Of a stretch of DNA of 64,000 nt, positions 8,301-17,188 are shown piece after piece (the stretch's first letter is position 1; each line of letters begins with the position of its first letter). Below the pieces are notes generated by a model. It was given only the letters and a program-made list of their open reading frames with translations, made no database searches and was not told the origin of the DNA. The stretch is from positions 1,426,001-1,490,000 of the forward strand of contig NZ_JADNQW010000005.1 of assembly GCF_015709455.1 (NCBI RefSeq), in the 5' to 3' direction. Source of the DNA: Methylosinus sp. H3A. GTDB lineage: Bacteria; Pseudomonadota; Alphaproteobacteria; Rhizobiales; Beijerinckiaceae. The position numbers and the translations under genes were made by a program.

Positions 8301-11051
8301 ATGACCGCCGACCAGAAGGTCTCCATGTCCGACTCGACCTCGCCCGCCGCCCCTTCGGCGCTGGCGACGCGATCGGTCAAGGAGGCGGCGGCCTTTCTGT
8401 TCGACCAGCTCGTCGATGTGGTGAAGCGCCATCAGCCGGAGATCGAGCCGGTGCTGCGCGGCTTCGGCTCATCCGCTGGCCTACCGCCGGCTTTGCTCGG
8501 CCGCGCATTGCAGGCGCAGGGCATATGGTTTCAGCTGTTGTCGATCGCCGAGCAGGCCTCGGCCATGCGCCGGCGCCGCACGATCGAGCGCGCCAAGGGC
8601 CGCGACGAATTGCTCGGCTCCTTCGCGCATGTGCTCGCCGACGCCGCCAAGACCGGCGTGACCGCCGATGAAATCCGCGGGCAATTGAAGTCGCTGCGCA
8701 TCCGCCCGGTCATCACCGCCCATCCGACCGAGGCCAAGCGCGTCACAGTTCTCGAGAAGAACCGCAAGATCTATCTGCTGCTCAAGGATCTCGAATCCTC
8801 GCGCTGGACCGATCGCGAGCGCGCCAGCCGCATCGCCGGCGTGCGCGATCAGATCGAGCTACTGTGGCTCACCGGCGAATTGCATCTCGAGAAGCCGACC
8901 GTCGAGCACGAGGTGGCCTGGGGCCTGCATTTCTTCGGCGAGAATATCTTCGATCTCGCGCCGGAAATGCTCGCCTCCTTCGAGAGCGCTCTGCAGAGCC
9001 ATTATCCCAGCGAGCGTTTCGATGTGACGCCCTTCTTCCAGTTCGGCTCCTGGATCGGCGGCGACCGCGACGGCAATCCTTTCGTCACCAACGCCGTCAC
9101 CCGTGAGACGATGGTCGTCAATGCGCTGGCGAGCCTCGATTATTATCGCCAGCGCGTGCTCGATCTCGCCCGCGTGTTGTCGATCAGCGAGCGCTCCGTG
9201 ACGATCCCCGCGCAATTCCGCGAGGCGCTGGAGGCGGAGCTCGCGCAGCTCGAGGACGCCGACAAGATTCGCACCCGCAATCAGGGCGAAGCCTTCCGCC
9301 AATATCTCACCTGCGTGCTGCGCAAGCTCGACGAGACGATCGGCGCGACGAAAGGCGAGCCCAAGGGCAAGCCCCGCTACGCCAACGCCGACGAGCTGAT
9401 CCACGATCTCCGCATTCTCGAGCATGCGTTGAGCGAGAGCCGCAGCCCCTCGCTCGCCGCCGATCTGGTGCGGCCGGCGCGCCGCGCCGTCGAAATTTTC
9501 CGCTTCAGCACCGTGCGTCTCGATCTGCGTGAGAATACGACGCGCACCAACAACGCCTTGCGCGATATTCACCGCGTCAAGACCGGCAAGGACGCGCCGG
9601 ACGTCGACTCGCCCGAGTGGCAGGCCTGGCTCATCGCCGAGCTGGCGCAGCCGCGCACCGGCGTCGCGCTGTCCGGGCTCGCGCCCGAATCGCAGGACAC
9701 GCTCGACATGTTCGCGCTGGTCGCGGATATGCGCTCGCGTCTCGATCGCGAGGCCTTCGGCAGCTTCATCCTCTCCATGACGCATTCGGTCGCCGATGTT
9801 CTCGGCGCCTATGTTCTGGCGAAGGAGGGCGGCCTCTATCTGGACGAGGCCGGCCTCGAGCTCTGCACTCTGCCCATCGTGCCGTTGTTCGAGACGATCC
9901 CGGATCTGCGCGCCGCGCCGGTCATCATGCGCGAGCTGCTGCGCGTGCCCGTCGTGCGTCGCAGCACGCGCTGGCAGGGCAATGTGCAAGAGGTGATGAT
10001 CGGCTATTCCGACTCCAACAAGGACGGCGGCTTCATGTCGTCCAATTGGGAGCTCGCGAAAGCGCAATCGAAGCTGACGCGCCTCGGCGAGGAATTGGGC
10101 GTCGCCATCGCCTTCTTCCACGGCCGCGGCGGCTCGGTCAGCCGCGGCGGCGCGCCGACCGGCCACGCCATCGCCGCGCAGCCGGCGGGCTCCATTCGCG
10201 GCCGTTTCCGCGTGACGGAGCAGGGCGAGGTCGTCTCCTTCAAATACGCCAATCGCGGCACGGCCTCCTATCAGCTGGAGCTGCTGGCGAGCAGCGTTTT
10301 CGCTCATGCGCTGAAGTCGGAGCGCGAGGACGCGCTGGTCCCGCGCGCCGAATTCGACGACGCGTTGGAAGCGCTTTCGGGCGCCTCGCTCGCGGCCTAT
10401 GGCAAATTCATCGCCGATCCCGATCTTGTCGCCTATTTCCAGGCGGCGAGCCCGCTCGAGGAAATCTCGCTGCTCAACATCGGCTCGCGACCGGCGCGGC
10501 GTTTCGGCGCGCGCAGCCTCGCCGATCTGCGCGCCATTCCTTGGGTCTTCGCCTGGGCGCAGAATCGCCACGCCATCACCGGCTGGTATGGCGTCGGCTC
10601 CGGCCTCGCCAGCTTCATCGAGGTGCGCGGCGAGCGCGGCCTGCAGCTCTTGCATCGCATGTTCGAGGATTCACGCCTCTTCCGGCTCATCCTCGACGAG
10701 GTGGAGAAGACGCTCGCTCTCGTCGATCTCTCCATTGCGCGGCAATATGCTTCGCTCGTCGCCGACGAGGCCGTGCGCAAGAAGATCTTCTCGGCGATCG
10801 AGGCCGAATATCATCTCACTTGCGAGAGCGTGCTGCGCATCACCGGCGGCGGCGAGATCGGCGCGCGATTCACGGAATATCAGGCGCGGCTCGCGCATCG
10901 CCTCGCCACCATCAACGAAGTCAACCGCGAGCAGGTCGAATTGCTGCGCCTGTTCCGCACCACCGAAGAGGAAGCGTCGAAGGAGGAATACAAGTCGGCT
11001 CTGCTGCTGTCGATCAGCTGCATCGCCGCCGGCCTCGGCGCCACCGGATAG
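8301..11051 (+). CDS. ppc: Phosphoenolpyruvate carboxylase
   Basis: A 916-residue enzyme that fixes bicarbonate onto PEP to make oxaloacetate, the CO2-fixing step of the serine cycle. Motifs in order are VITAHPTEAKR with catalytic H141, SWIGGDRDGNPFVT, MIGYSDSNKDGG and FFHGRGGSVSRGG with R609. The chosen ATG at 8301 has AGGA upstream; 8325 is an alternative. The open frame back to 8133 runs through the palindromic repeats and is rejected. It is followed 28 bases later by mclA. Confidence 0.95.
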   Translation: MTADQKVSMSDSTSPAAPSALATRSVKEAAAFLFDQLVDVVKRHQPEIEPVLRGFGSSAGLPPALLGRALQAQGIWFQLLSIAEQASAMRRRRTIERAKGRDELLGSFAHVLADAAKTGVTADEIRGQLKSLRIRPVITAHPTEAKRVTVLEKNRKIYLLLKDLESSRWTDRERASRIAGVRDQIELLWLTGELHLEKPTVEHEVAWGLHFFGENIFDLAPEMLASFESALQSHYPSERFDVTPFFQFGSWIGGDRDGNPFVTNAVTRETMVVNALASLDYYRQRVLDLARVLSISERSVTIPAQFREALEAELAQLEDADKIRTRNQGEAFRQYLTCVLRKLDETIGATKGEPKGKPRYANADELIHDLRILEHALSESRSPSLAADLVRPARRAVEIFRFSTVRLDLRENTTRTNNALRDIHRVKTGKDAPDVDSPEWQAWLIAELAQPRTGVALSGLAPESQDTLDMFALVADMRSRLDREAFGSFILSMTHSVADVLGAYVLAKEGGLYLDEAGLELCTLPIVPLFETIPDLRAAPVIMRELLRVPVVRRSTRWQGNVQEVMIGYSDSNKDGGFMSSNWELAKAQSKLTRLGEELGVAIAFFHGRGGSVSRGGAPTGHAIAAQPAGSIRGRFRVTEQGEVVSFKYANRGTASYQLELLASSVFAHALKSEREDALVPRAEFDDALEALSGASLAAYGKFIADPDLVAYFQAASPLEEISLLNIGSRPARRFGARSLADLRAIPWVFAWAQNRHAITGWYGVGSGLASFIEVRGERGLQLLHRMFEDSRLFRLILDEVEKTLALVDLSIARQYASLVADEAVRKKIFSAIEAEYHLTCESVLRITGGGEIGARFTEYQARLAHRLATINEVNREQVELLRLFRTTEEEASKEEYKSALLLSISCIAAGLGATG

Positions 11052-11079
11052 ACTCTTACAGAGGGAAAGGAAGTAGACC

Positions 11080-12054
11080 ATGAGTTTCACTTTGATCGAG
11101 CAGGCGACGCCGCGTCTCCACCGCTCCGAGCTGGCCGTTCCGGGCTCCGCCCCCGGCATGTTCGAGAAGGCCGCGGCCTCCAAGTCCGACCAGGTCTTCC
11201 TCGACCTCGAGGACGCGGTCGCTCCGGACGACAAGGAGCAGGCGCGCAAGAACATCATCCAGGGCCTCAACGAGATCGATTGGGGCACGAAGACCATGAC
11301 GCTGCGCATCAACGGTCTCGACACGCATTACGCCTATCGCGATGTGGTCGATGTCGTCGAGAACTGCCCGCGTCTCGACGTGATCCTCATTCCGAAGGTC
11401 GGCGTCTCGCAGGACGTCTACGCCATCGACATGCTGGTCACGCAGATCGAGCAGTATAAGAAGCGCACCAAGCGCATCGGCTTCGAGCTGCTGATCGAGA
11501 CCGCGCTCGGCATGGCCAATGTCGAGGCGATCGCTCAGGCTTCGAAGCGCAATGAGGCGCTCTCCTTCGGCGTCGCCGACTACGCCGCCTCGACCCGCGC
11601 CCGCACCACCGTCATCGGCGGCGTGAACCCGGATTACGGCGTTCTCTCGGACAAGGACGCCGAGGGCAATCGCCAGTATTTCTGGGCCGACCAGTGGCAT
11701 GCGGCGCAGACGCGCTTCCTCGTCGCGGCGCGCGCCTATGGCCTGCGTCCGATCGACGGCCCGTTCGGCGACTTCGGCGATCCGGACGGCTATATCGCCG
11801 CCGCCAAGCGCGCCGCGGTTCTCGGCTTCGAGGGCAAGTGGGCGATCCATCCCTCGCAGATCGAGCTGGCGAACCAGGTCTTCACGCCCTCCGAGGCGGA
11901 AGTGAAGAAGGCCCGCCGCATTCTCGAGGCGATGGACCAGGCCGCCAAGGAAGGCAAGGGCGCCGTGTCGCTCGACGGCCGTCTGATCGACATCGCCAGC
12001 ATCCGCATGGCGCAGGCGCTGATCGACAAGGCGGATCAGATCGGCGCCGCGTAA
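11080..12054 (+). CDS. mclA: Malyl-CoA lyase
   Basis: A 324-residue member of the HpcH/HpaI (CitE-like) aldolase family. It cleaves malyl-CoA to glyoxylate and acetyl-CoA, closing the serine cycle. The N-terminal stretch RLHRSELAVPGSAPGMFEKA and the metal and substrate region DQVFLDLEDAVAP are typical of methylotroph malyl-CoA lyases. A good ribosome-binding site (GAGGGAAAGGAAG) precedes the ATG. It directly follows ppc in the same orientation. Confidence 0.96.
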   Translation: MSFTLIEQATPRLHRSELAVPGSAPGMFEKAAASKSDQVFLDLEDAVAPDDKEQARKNIIQGLNEIDWGTKTMTLRINGLDTHYAYRDVVDVVENCPRLDVILIPKVGVSQDVYAIDMLVTQIEQYKKRTKRIGFELLIETALGMANVEAIAQASKRNEALSFGVADYAASTRARTTVIGGVNPDYGVLSDKDAEGNRQYFWADQWHAAQTRFLVAARAYGLRPIDGPFGDFGDPDGYIAAAKRAAVLGFEGKWAIHPSQIELANQVFTPSEAEVKKARRILEAMDQAAKEGKGAVSLDGRLIDIASIRMAQALIDKADQIGAA

Positions 12055-12075
12055 TTCGCAAATCTCCGGGTTCAT

Positions 12076-12128
12076 CCTTCTCCCACTCGTGGGAGAAGGT
12101 GGCCCGGGGAAGCCGGGTCGGATGAGGG
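12076..12128 (+). repeat. 53-base palindromic repeat, family B, left copy
   Basis: A unit beginning CCTTCTCCC and ending GGTCGGATGAGGG. It contains a short GGGAGAAGG palindrome and a GC hairpin. It matches the inverted copy at 12358-12410 at about 47 of 53 positions. The two copies bracket the DUF559 remnant. Confidence 0.85.
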
Positions 12129-12136
12129 TTCTCGCA

Positions 12137-12429
12137 ATGCCGACGCGAGTCTCGAAGTCCAAAACCGCATTCGCGAGAAGGCTTCGGCGCGAGATGACGA
12201 ACGCCGAGGAAATCCTCTGGCGTTCGTTGCGCGGATCGGCGCTCGCTGGCTGCGTGAACAGGGTTACCATGTCCTCCGCCTCGACAATGATCTCGTCATC
12301 GGCGGCGGAAATATTCCGTTGGAGCGGGTTCGGGAGGCGATCGCAAATCGTCGCGGACCCTCATCCGACCCGACTTCGTCGGGCCACCTTCTCCCGCAAG
12401 CGGGAGAAGGGAGAACACGAAGATCGTAG
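12137..12429 (+). pseudogene. DUF559 (endonuclease-like) gene remnant
   Basis: A broken DUF559 gene. Translation from ATG 12137 gives the family N-terminus (FARRLRREMTNAEEILWRSL). At about 12244 the frame shifts, and the other frame gives the family C-terminus (RWLREQGYHVLRLDNDLV, then VIGGGNIPLERVREAI) to a stop at 12427-12429. The central part, where the family carries its nuclease core, is missing. This is what an internal deletion with a frame change would leave. DUF559 proteins are small, putative endonucleases. The reading is from remembered family patterns, so the call is firm on shape but not on ancestry. Confidence 0.7.
12358..12410 (-). repeat. 53-base palindromic repeat, family B, right inverted copy
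   Basis: An inverted copy of the 12076-12128 unit, differing at about 6 positions. It overlaps the last codons of the DUF559 remnant, whose reading frame runs into the repeat. Confidence 0.85.
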
Positions 12430-12439
12430 GGCGGCCCTT

Positions 12440-12463
12440 CCTTCTCCTGCAGGCGGGAGAAGG
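12440..12463. repeat. Short palindrome before gckA
   Basis: CCTTCTCCTGC / GCGGGAGAAGG followed by GAGAACACCGAAG. The same trailing sequence (with one base less) follows the repeat ending at 12410, so this looks like a local partial duplication. It ends about 10 bases before the gckA ribosome-binding site. Confidence 0.7.
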
Positions 12464-12485
12464 GAGAACACCGAAGGCTTAGATA

Positions 12486-13763
12486 ATGTCTGACGACTAC
12501 CGCACGCTTCTCCGCGCCATGTTCGACGCCGCTGTCGGCGCGGCGCATCCGTCCGTCTGCCTACCGGCCTTCCTCGAGAAGATCGCGCCGCCCAAAGGCC
12601 GCACCATCGTCGTCGGCGCGGGCAAGGCTGCCGCCTCCATGGCCGCCGCGGTCGAAAAGCATTGGCCGCATCCGCTCGAGGGCCTCGTCGTCACCCGTTA
12701 CGAGCATGGCGCTCCCACCTCCAAGATCGAGGTGATCGAGGCCTCGCATCCTGTGCCGGACGCCGCCGGCCGCGCCGCCGCGGGCCGCATCCTCGAGAAA
12801 GTGCAGGGCCTCACGGAAGACGATCTCGTGCTCGCGCTCATTTCCGGCGGCGGCTCGGCGCTGATGGCGCTGCCGGCGGACGGCGTCAGCCTCGAGGAGA
12901 AGCAGGCCGTCAACAAAGCGCTTTTGAAAAGCGGCGCGACCATTTCCGAGATGAATTGCGTGCGCAAGCACCTCTCGGCCATCAAGGGTGGGCGCCTGGC
13001 CCGCGCCGCGGCGCCGGCCAAGGTCGTCGCGCTGCTGATCTCCGATGTGCCGAACGACGATCTCTCCGTCATCGCCTCCGGCCCCACCGTGCCGGACCCG
13101 ACGACGCGCGCGGACGCGCTCGCCGTCATCGCCAAATATAAGATCGACGCGCCCGCCGCCGTGCTCGCCTATCTTTCGACCGACGCCTGTGAGACGCCCA
13201 AGCCCGGCGACAAGATTTTCGACCGCGTCGAGAATATCCTCATCGCGACGCCGCAAGGCTCGCTGGACGCCGCCGCCGCAGTGGCGAGCAAAGCGGGCTT
13301 CACACCGCTCATCCTCGGCGATCTCGAGGGCGAATCGCGCGACGTCGCGCTTGTCCACGCCGGCATCGCCCGCCAGATCGCCCGCCATGCGCAGCCGATC
13401 GCGCCGCCCGTCGCCATCATCTCCGGCGGCGAGACCACCGTCACCGTGCGCGGCAATGGCAAGGGCGGCCGCGACGCCGAATTCCTGCTGGCGCTGACGC
13501 TGGCGCTCGAGGGCTTCGGCGGCATTTCCGCCATCGCCTGCGACACGGACGGAATCGACGGCAGCGAGGACAATGCGGGCGCGATCATGACTGCGGATAG
13601 TTTCGCGCGGGCGGCGGCGCAGGGCGTCGACCTCAAGGCGCTGTTCGCCAATAATGACGCCTATACCGCTTTCGAGAAGCTCGGCGACCTCCTCGTCACC
13701 GGCCCGACGCGCACCAATGTGAACGACTTTCGCGTCATTCTCGTGCCGAGGCGGACCAGCTGA
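12486..13763 (+). CDS. gckA: Glycerate 2-kinase (MOFRL family)
   Basis: A 425-residue kinase that phosphorylates D-glycerate to 2-phosphoglycerate in the serine cycle. It has the DUF4147 N-terminal fold (TIVVGAGKAAASMAAAVE, LALISGGGSALM) and a C-terminal MOFRL domain (AIISGGETTVTVRGNGKGG, AIACDTDGIDG). A GAAGG ribosome-binding site lies 8 bases before the ATG. It is separated from mclA by the repeat and DUF559 remnant, so it may have its own promoter even though it completes the pathway. Confidence 0.94.
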   Translation: MSDDYRTLLRAMFDAAVGAAHPSVCLPAFLEKIAPPKGRTIVVGAGKAAASMAAAVEKHWPHPLEGLVVTRYEHGAPTSKIEVIEASHPVPDAAGRAAAGRILEKVQGLTEDDLVLALISGGGSALMALPADGVSLEEKQAVNKALLKSGATISEMNCVRKHLSAIKGGRLARAAAPAKVVALLISDVPNDDLSVIASGPTVPDPTTRADALAVIAKYKIDAPAAVLAYLSTDACETPKPGDKIFDRVENILIATPQGSLDAAAAVASKAGFTPLILGDLEGESRDVALVHAGIARQIARHAQPIAPPVAIISGGETTVTVRGNGKGGRDAEFLLALTLALEGFGGISAIACDTDGIDGSEDNAGAIMTADSFARAAAQGVDLKALFANNDAYTAFEKLGDLLVTGPTRTNVNDFRVILVPRRTS

Positions 13764-13791
13764 GGGCATTCCGAGCTTGCCCGCCATTGGC

Positions 13792-13804
13792 GTTATAATA
13801 TAAC
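13792..13804. promoter_or_regulatory. Probable Zur box
   Basis: GTTATAATATAAC is a perfect 6-base inverted repeat around one central base, followed by ATTTG. It resembles the alphaproteobacterial Zur operator (GTTATANTATAAC core). It contains a TATAAT hexamer that could be a -10 element. It stands 9 bases before the first gene of a zinc-type ABC transporter run, which supports zinc-dependent repression. Confidence 0.7.
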
Positions 13805-13812
13805 ATTTGGAA

Positions 13813-13986
13813 ATGACCCGTCCGCAATCGGCGACTTTTCCCAAGGCTGCGCCTGCCGCGCATTCCCGTCGCGACGGGTCCGACGGGCGCATCTCGCTCC
13901 TGCGCTTGTCGGCGGCCGAGCGGCTCCTCGCCGCCGCCGCCGTGCTGGCGCTTCTGTGGGTGGGCGTCTATTGGGCGCTGAACTGA
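13813..13986 (+). CDS. Small single-span membrane protein
   Basis: A 57-residue reading frame with a basic N-terminal half (RPQSATFPKAAPAAHSRRDG) and one predicted membrane helix at about residues 38-55 (LLAAAAVLALLWVGVYWAL). It starts 9 bases after the Zur-like box and ends 10 bases before the ABC ATPase gene, so it would be the first gene of the zinc unit. I do not recognise the family. Its tight position between operator and transporter argues that it is real and zinc-related. The ribosome-binding site is weak. Confidence 0.55.
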   Translation: MTRPQSATFPKAAPAAHSRRDGSDGRISLLRLSAAERLLAAAAVLALLWVGVYWALN

Positions 13987-13996
13987 GGCGCGGCGC

Positions 13997-14755
13997 ATGA
14001 GCGCGGGTTCGATCCGGCTGGACAATGTGACCCTCGGCTATGAGCGACGGCCGGCCGTGCATCACTTGACCGGCCTCGTCGAGGCCGGCGCCGCGCTCGC
14101 CGTCTGCGGGCCCAATGGCGCCGGAAAATCCACGCTGCTGAAAGGCCTCGCCGGCCTGCTCGCGCCCATAGGCGGCAGCATCGCCTGGGACGGCCTCTCG
14201 ACGCGCGAGATCGCCTATCTGCCGCAATCCGCCGAGATCGACCACGCCTTTCCGATCGACGTGCTGGATTTCGTTTCCATGGGCGCCATGCGCCGCATCG
14301 GCCTTTTCGGCCGCGTCGGAGGAGAGGAGCGGGCGCGCATCGCCGCGGCGCTCGCCTCGGTGGGGCTCGAGGGCTTCGAAGACCGTCAGATCGGCACGCT
14401 CTCCGGCGGCCAGATGCAGCGGGCGCTGTTCGCGCGGCTCTTGGTCGAGGACAGTCCGGTCATTCTGCTCGACGAGCCCTTCGGCGCGATCGACGCCAAG
14501 ACGATCGACGATCTCGTAAAAATCATCGCGCGCTGGCGCGAGGAGCGTCGCACGGTGATCGCCATTCTGCACGAGCTCGATCTCGCCCGTCGCGCCTTTC
14601 CGCAGACGCTGCTGCTGGCGCGCGAGCCGATCTTCTGGGGCCCGACGCGCGAGGCGCTGTCCGACGCGCGCGTCGCGGAGGCGAGCCGCATGGTCGAGGC
14701 TTTCGATCGCGACGCGGAAGAATGCCGGCGCGACGAGACCCCCCATGCTGCATGA
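13997..14755 (+). CDS. znuC: Zinc/manganese-type ABC transporter ATPase (ZnuC-like)
   Basis: A 252-residue ABC ATPase. Walker A GPNGAGKST begins at residue 38. The signature LSGGQMQRALFARLL, Walker B VILLDEP and the switch histidine (LHELD) are all present. It energises uptake of divalent metal with the permease and binding protein encoded next. Its end overlaps the permease start by 11 bases, indicating coupling. The Zur-like box and the His-rich GTPase downstream favour zinc over manganese; the protein itself does not decide this. Confidence 0.88.
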   Translation: MSAGSIRLDNVTLGYERRPAVHHLTGLVEAGAALAVCGPNGAGKSTLLKGLAGLLAPIGGSIAWDGLSTREIAYLPQSAEIDHAFPIDVLDFVSMGAMRRIGLFGRVGGEERARIAAALASVGLEGFEDRQIGTLSGGQMQRALFARLLVEDSPVILLDEPFGAIDAKTIDDLVKIIARWREERRTVIAILHELDLARRAFPQTLLLAREPIFWGPTREALSDARVAEASRMVEAFDRDAEECRRDETPHAA

Positions 14756-15614
14756 GCTCTTCGTCGCGCCTTTCGTCGATTATGAATTCATGCGCCGCGC
14801 GCTCATCGGCGCGGTGGCGCTCTCTATTTCCGGCTGCCCGCTCGGCGTGTTCCTCATTCTACGGCGCATGTCGCTCGCCGGCGACGCGCTCTCACACGCC
14901 ATATTGCCCGGCGCGGCGATCGGCTATCTGGTCTGCGGACTGTCGCTGCCGGCCATGACCTTCGGCGGTCTGGTCGCCGGCCTCGCCGTCGCCGTGGCCT
15001 CGAGCGCGGCGGCGCGCTGGACCGCTCTGCGGGAGGACGCCTCGCTCGCGGCTTTCTATCTCGTCTCGCTCGCGCTCGGCGTCGCCCTCGTCTCGCTCAA
15101 GGGCTCGAATGTCGATCTGTTGCACGTGCTTTTCGGCTCGGTGCTGGCGCTGGACGATGCGACGCTGATCTTCCTCGCGGCGATCGCCAGCTTCACCTTA
15201 TCGGCGCTCGCGCTCGCCTATCGGGCTTTGGCGCTGGACACTTTCGATCCGCTGTTCGCGCGGCGCATCAGCCCGTTCGGGGAGTGGATTCCCTTCACTT
15301 TTCTGGCGCTGGTCGTGCTCAATCTGGTGGCCGGATTCCATGCGCTCGGCACGCTGATGGCGGTGGGAATCATCATGCTGCCGGCGGCCTCGGCGCGGTT
15401 GTGGACGCTCGATCTCACCGCGGCGTTGCCGCTCGCGGCGGCGATCGGCGTGGTTTCCTCCTATTTTGGCTTGGTCCTGTCCTTCGGCTCCGGCCTCGCC
15501 GCGGGGCCGGTCATCATTCTCGTGGCGGGCGCCGCCTATTTCCTCTCGCTGATTTTCGGACGGACGGGCGGAATCATTCGCCTGCGGAGGCCGAAGCGAC
15601 ATTTGGAGGGGTGA
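14745..15614 (+). CDS. znuB: Zinc/manganese-type ABC transporter permease (ZnuB-like)
   Basis: A 289-residue hydrophobic protein of the ABC-3 family with about eight membrane segments. The region RRMSLAGDALSHAILPGAAIGYL is the hallmark ABC-3 loop that contacts the ATPase. It is translationally coupled to znuC, and the binding-protein gene starts directly after its stop, so the three form a complete metal importer in the inner membrane. Confidence 0.88.
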   Translation: MLHELFVAPFVDYEFMRRALIGAVALSISGCPLGVFLILRRMSLAGDALSHAILPGAAIGYLVCGLSLPAMTFGGLVAGLAVAVASSAAARWTALREDASLAAFYLVSLALGVALVSLKGSNVDLLHVLFGSVLALDDATLIFLAAIASFTLSALALAYRALALDTFDPLFARRISPFGEWIPFTFLALVVLNLVAGFHALGTLMAVGIIMLPAASARLWTLDLTAALPLAAAIGVVSSYFGLVLSFGSGLAAGPVIILVAGAAYFLSLIFGRTGGIIRLRRPKRHLEG

Positions 15615-15615
15615 C

Positions 15616-16545
15616 ATGGATATGTCTCGCCAGACGCCCGCAGCCCGACCGCGGTCCCGCGCCGCTCTGTCGCGACGCTCGCTCCTCGGGGCGCTCGCGC
15701 TTCTCGCCACGCCGCTTCGCGCCCAGCAGGCGCCGCCGCCGAGGCTGCCTGTCGTCGCGAGCTTTTCCATTCTCGGCGATCTCGTGCGCTTCGTGGGCGG
15801 CTCCCGCGTCAATGTCACGACGATCGTCGGACCGGACGGCGACGCCCATGTCTATCAGCCGAGCCCCCAGGACGGCCGCCGCCTCGCCACGGCGAGGCTC
15901 GTCTTCGTCAATGGGCTCGGGTTCGAAGGCTGGATCGATCGGCTCGTCGCCGCCTCCAAGACCAAGGCGCGCATCGTCGTCGCGAGCCGCGCCGTCACGC
16001 CCCGCAAGGACGGGGAGGGGGTCGATCCGCACGCCTGGCAGGACGTCGCCAATGTCAAAATCTATGTCGCCAATATTCGCGACGCGCTCATAGACGCCGA
16101 TCCGGAGGGCGCGGAATTATACAAGGTCAACGCCGGGCATTATCTCACGGCTCTGGGCTTGCTGGACGCCGAGATCGTCGCGGCGATCTCCGGGATTCCG
16201 CAGGCGCGGCGCCGCGTGGTCTCCACGCATGACGCTTTCGGCTATTTCGCGGCGCGCTATGACGTCGAATTCATCGCGCCGCAGGGCGTCTCCACCGACG
16301 CCGAGGCCAGCGCGCGCGATATCGCCCGCATTGTCGACGCAGTGAAGGCGCATAAGGTCGCGGCCGTGTTCCTCGAGAATATCGTCGATCCCCGTTTCGC
16401 CCGGCGCATCGCGGCGGAGACGGGCGCAAAAATCGGCGGCACGCTCTACTCGGACGCGCTTTCCGCGCCCGACGGCCCGGCTCCCACCTATCTCAGGCTG
16501 ATGCGCTACAATGTGAAGCAATTGACCGACGCGCTGGCGCCGTGA
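15616..16545 (+). CDS. znuA: Metal-binding periplasmic protein (ZnuA-like)
   Basis: A 309-residue solute-binding protein of the cluster A-I (ZnuA/TroA) family. A twin-arginine-like signal (RRSLLGALALLATPLRA) ends near residue 36. Likely metal ligands are the histidines in GDAHVYQPSP, NAGHYLTAL and VVSTHDAFGYF, plus an acidic residue near the end (LYSDAL). Unlike many zinc ZnuA proteins it lacks a long His- and acid-rich loop. It follows the permease by one base. Confidence 0.87.
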   Translation: MDMSRQTPAARPRSRAALSRRSLLGALALLATPLRAQQAPPPRLPVVASFSILGDLVRFVGGSRVNVTTIVGPDGDAHVYQPSPQDGRRLATARLVFVNGLGFEGWIDRLVAASKTKARIVVASRAVTPRKDGEGVDPHAWQDVANVKIYVANIRDALIDADPEGAELYKVNAGHYLTALGLLDAEIVAAISGIPQARRRVVSTHDAFGYFAARYDVEFIAPQGVSTDAEASARDIARIVDAVKAHKVAAVFLENIVDPRFARRIAAETGAKIGGTLYSDALSAPDGPAPTYLRLMRYNVKQLTDALAP

Positions 16546-16638
16546 GGCGCGCGCTCCGGCCGACGCCTTTCAGCCGGATTTTCGTCTATACTGGGCAAAG
16601 ACGCGCCTTCGAGATCGCGCGCCGCGGAGCCCTGTTCC

Positions 16639-17178
16639 ATGCGATTTCGCCTCTCTCTCGGCGCAGCATTTTGCGTCGTCTGCCTCCCTGCCGTCTCGGC
16701 CGTCGCGGATGAAATGCCGCGCCGCAAGCCCGGCTTGTGGAGCATGGAGTTCGTCACTCAGGGCGCGCCATCGCCGACCGGCGGCGTGGAGATGTGTATC
16801 GACGAGAAGACCGATGACATCATGCGCCAGAACATGGGCGATCAGACGCAGCAGTGCGAGAAGCTGAGCTTCACCCGCGACGGCGACAAATATCGCGTCG
16901 GCTCGATCTGCAAGCTCGACAAGTCGGTGACGAAGACGGAAGGCGTCTTCACCGGGAGCTTCGACTCCGCCTATCGCGGCGAGTTCCATATCACTTATAC
17001 GCCGCCGATCCACAATCTCGCCTCGACCGATCTCGTCATCGAGGCGAAATGGCTCGGTCCCTGCAAGCCGGGCCAAAAGCCGGGCGACATCGTCATGCCG
17101 GGGCTGAAGGGGGGCGGACAGATGAATATGCAGGAGCTCATGAAGAAGCGCGAGCAGCTCCGCAAAGGCGCGCAATAG
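16639..17178 (+). CDS. DUF3617-type exported protein
   Basis: A 179-residue protein with a signal peptide (residues 1 to about 24, ending AVSAVADE) and the start [13 protein letters not shown], typical of DUF3617 periplasmic proteins of unknown function. Cysteines at C54, C75, C95 and C143 (approximate) may form disulfides, as is common in this family. It sits 93 bases after znuA and 10 bases before the His-rich GTPase gene, so it may belong to the same transcript. No function is claimed. Confidence 0.75.
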   Translation: MRFRLSLGAAFCVVCLPAVSAVADEMPRRKPGLWSMEFVTQGAPSPTGGVEMCIDEKTDDIMRQNMGDQTQQCEKLSFTRDGDKYRVGSICKLDKSVTKTEGVFTGSFDSAYRGEFHITYTPPIHNLASTDLVIEAKWLGPCKPGQKPGDIVMPGLKGGGQMNMQELMKKREQLRKGAQ

Positions 17179-17188
17179 GAGAACCGCC

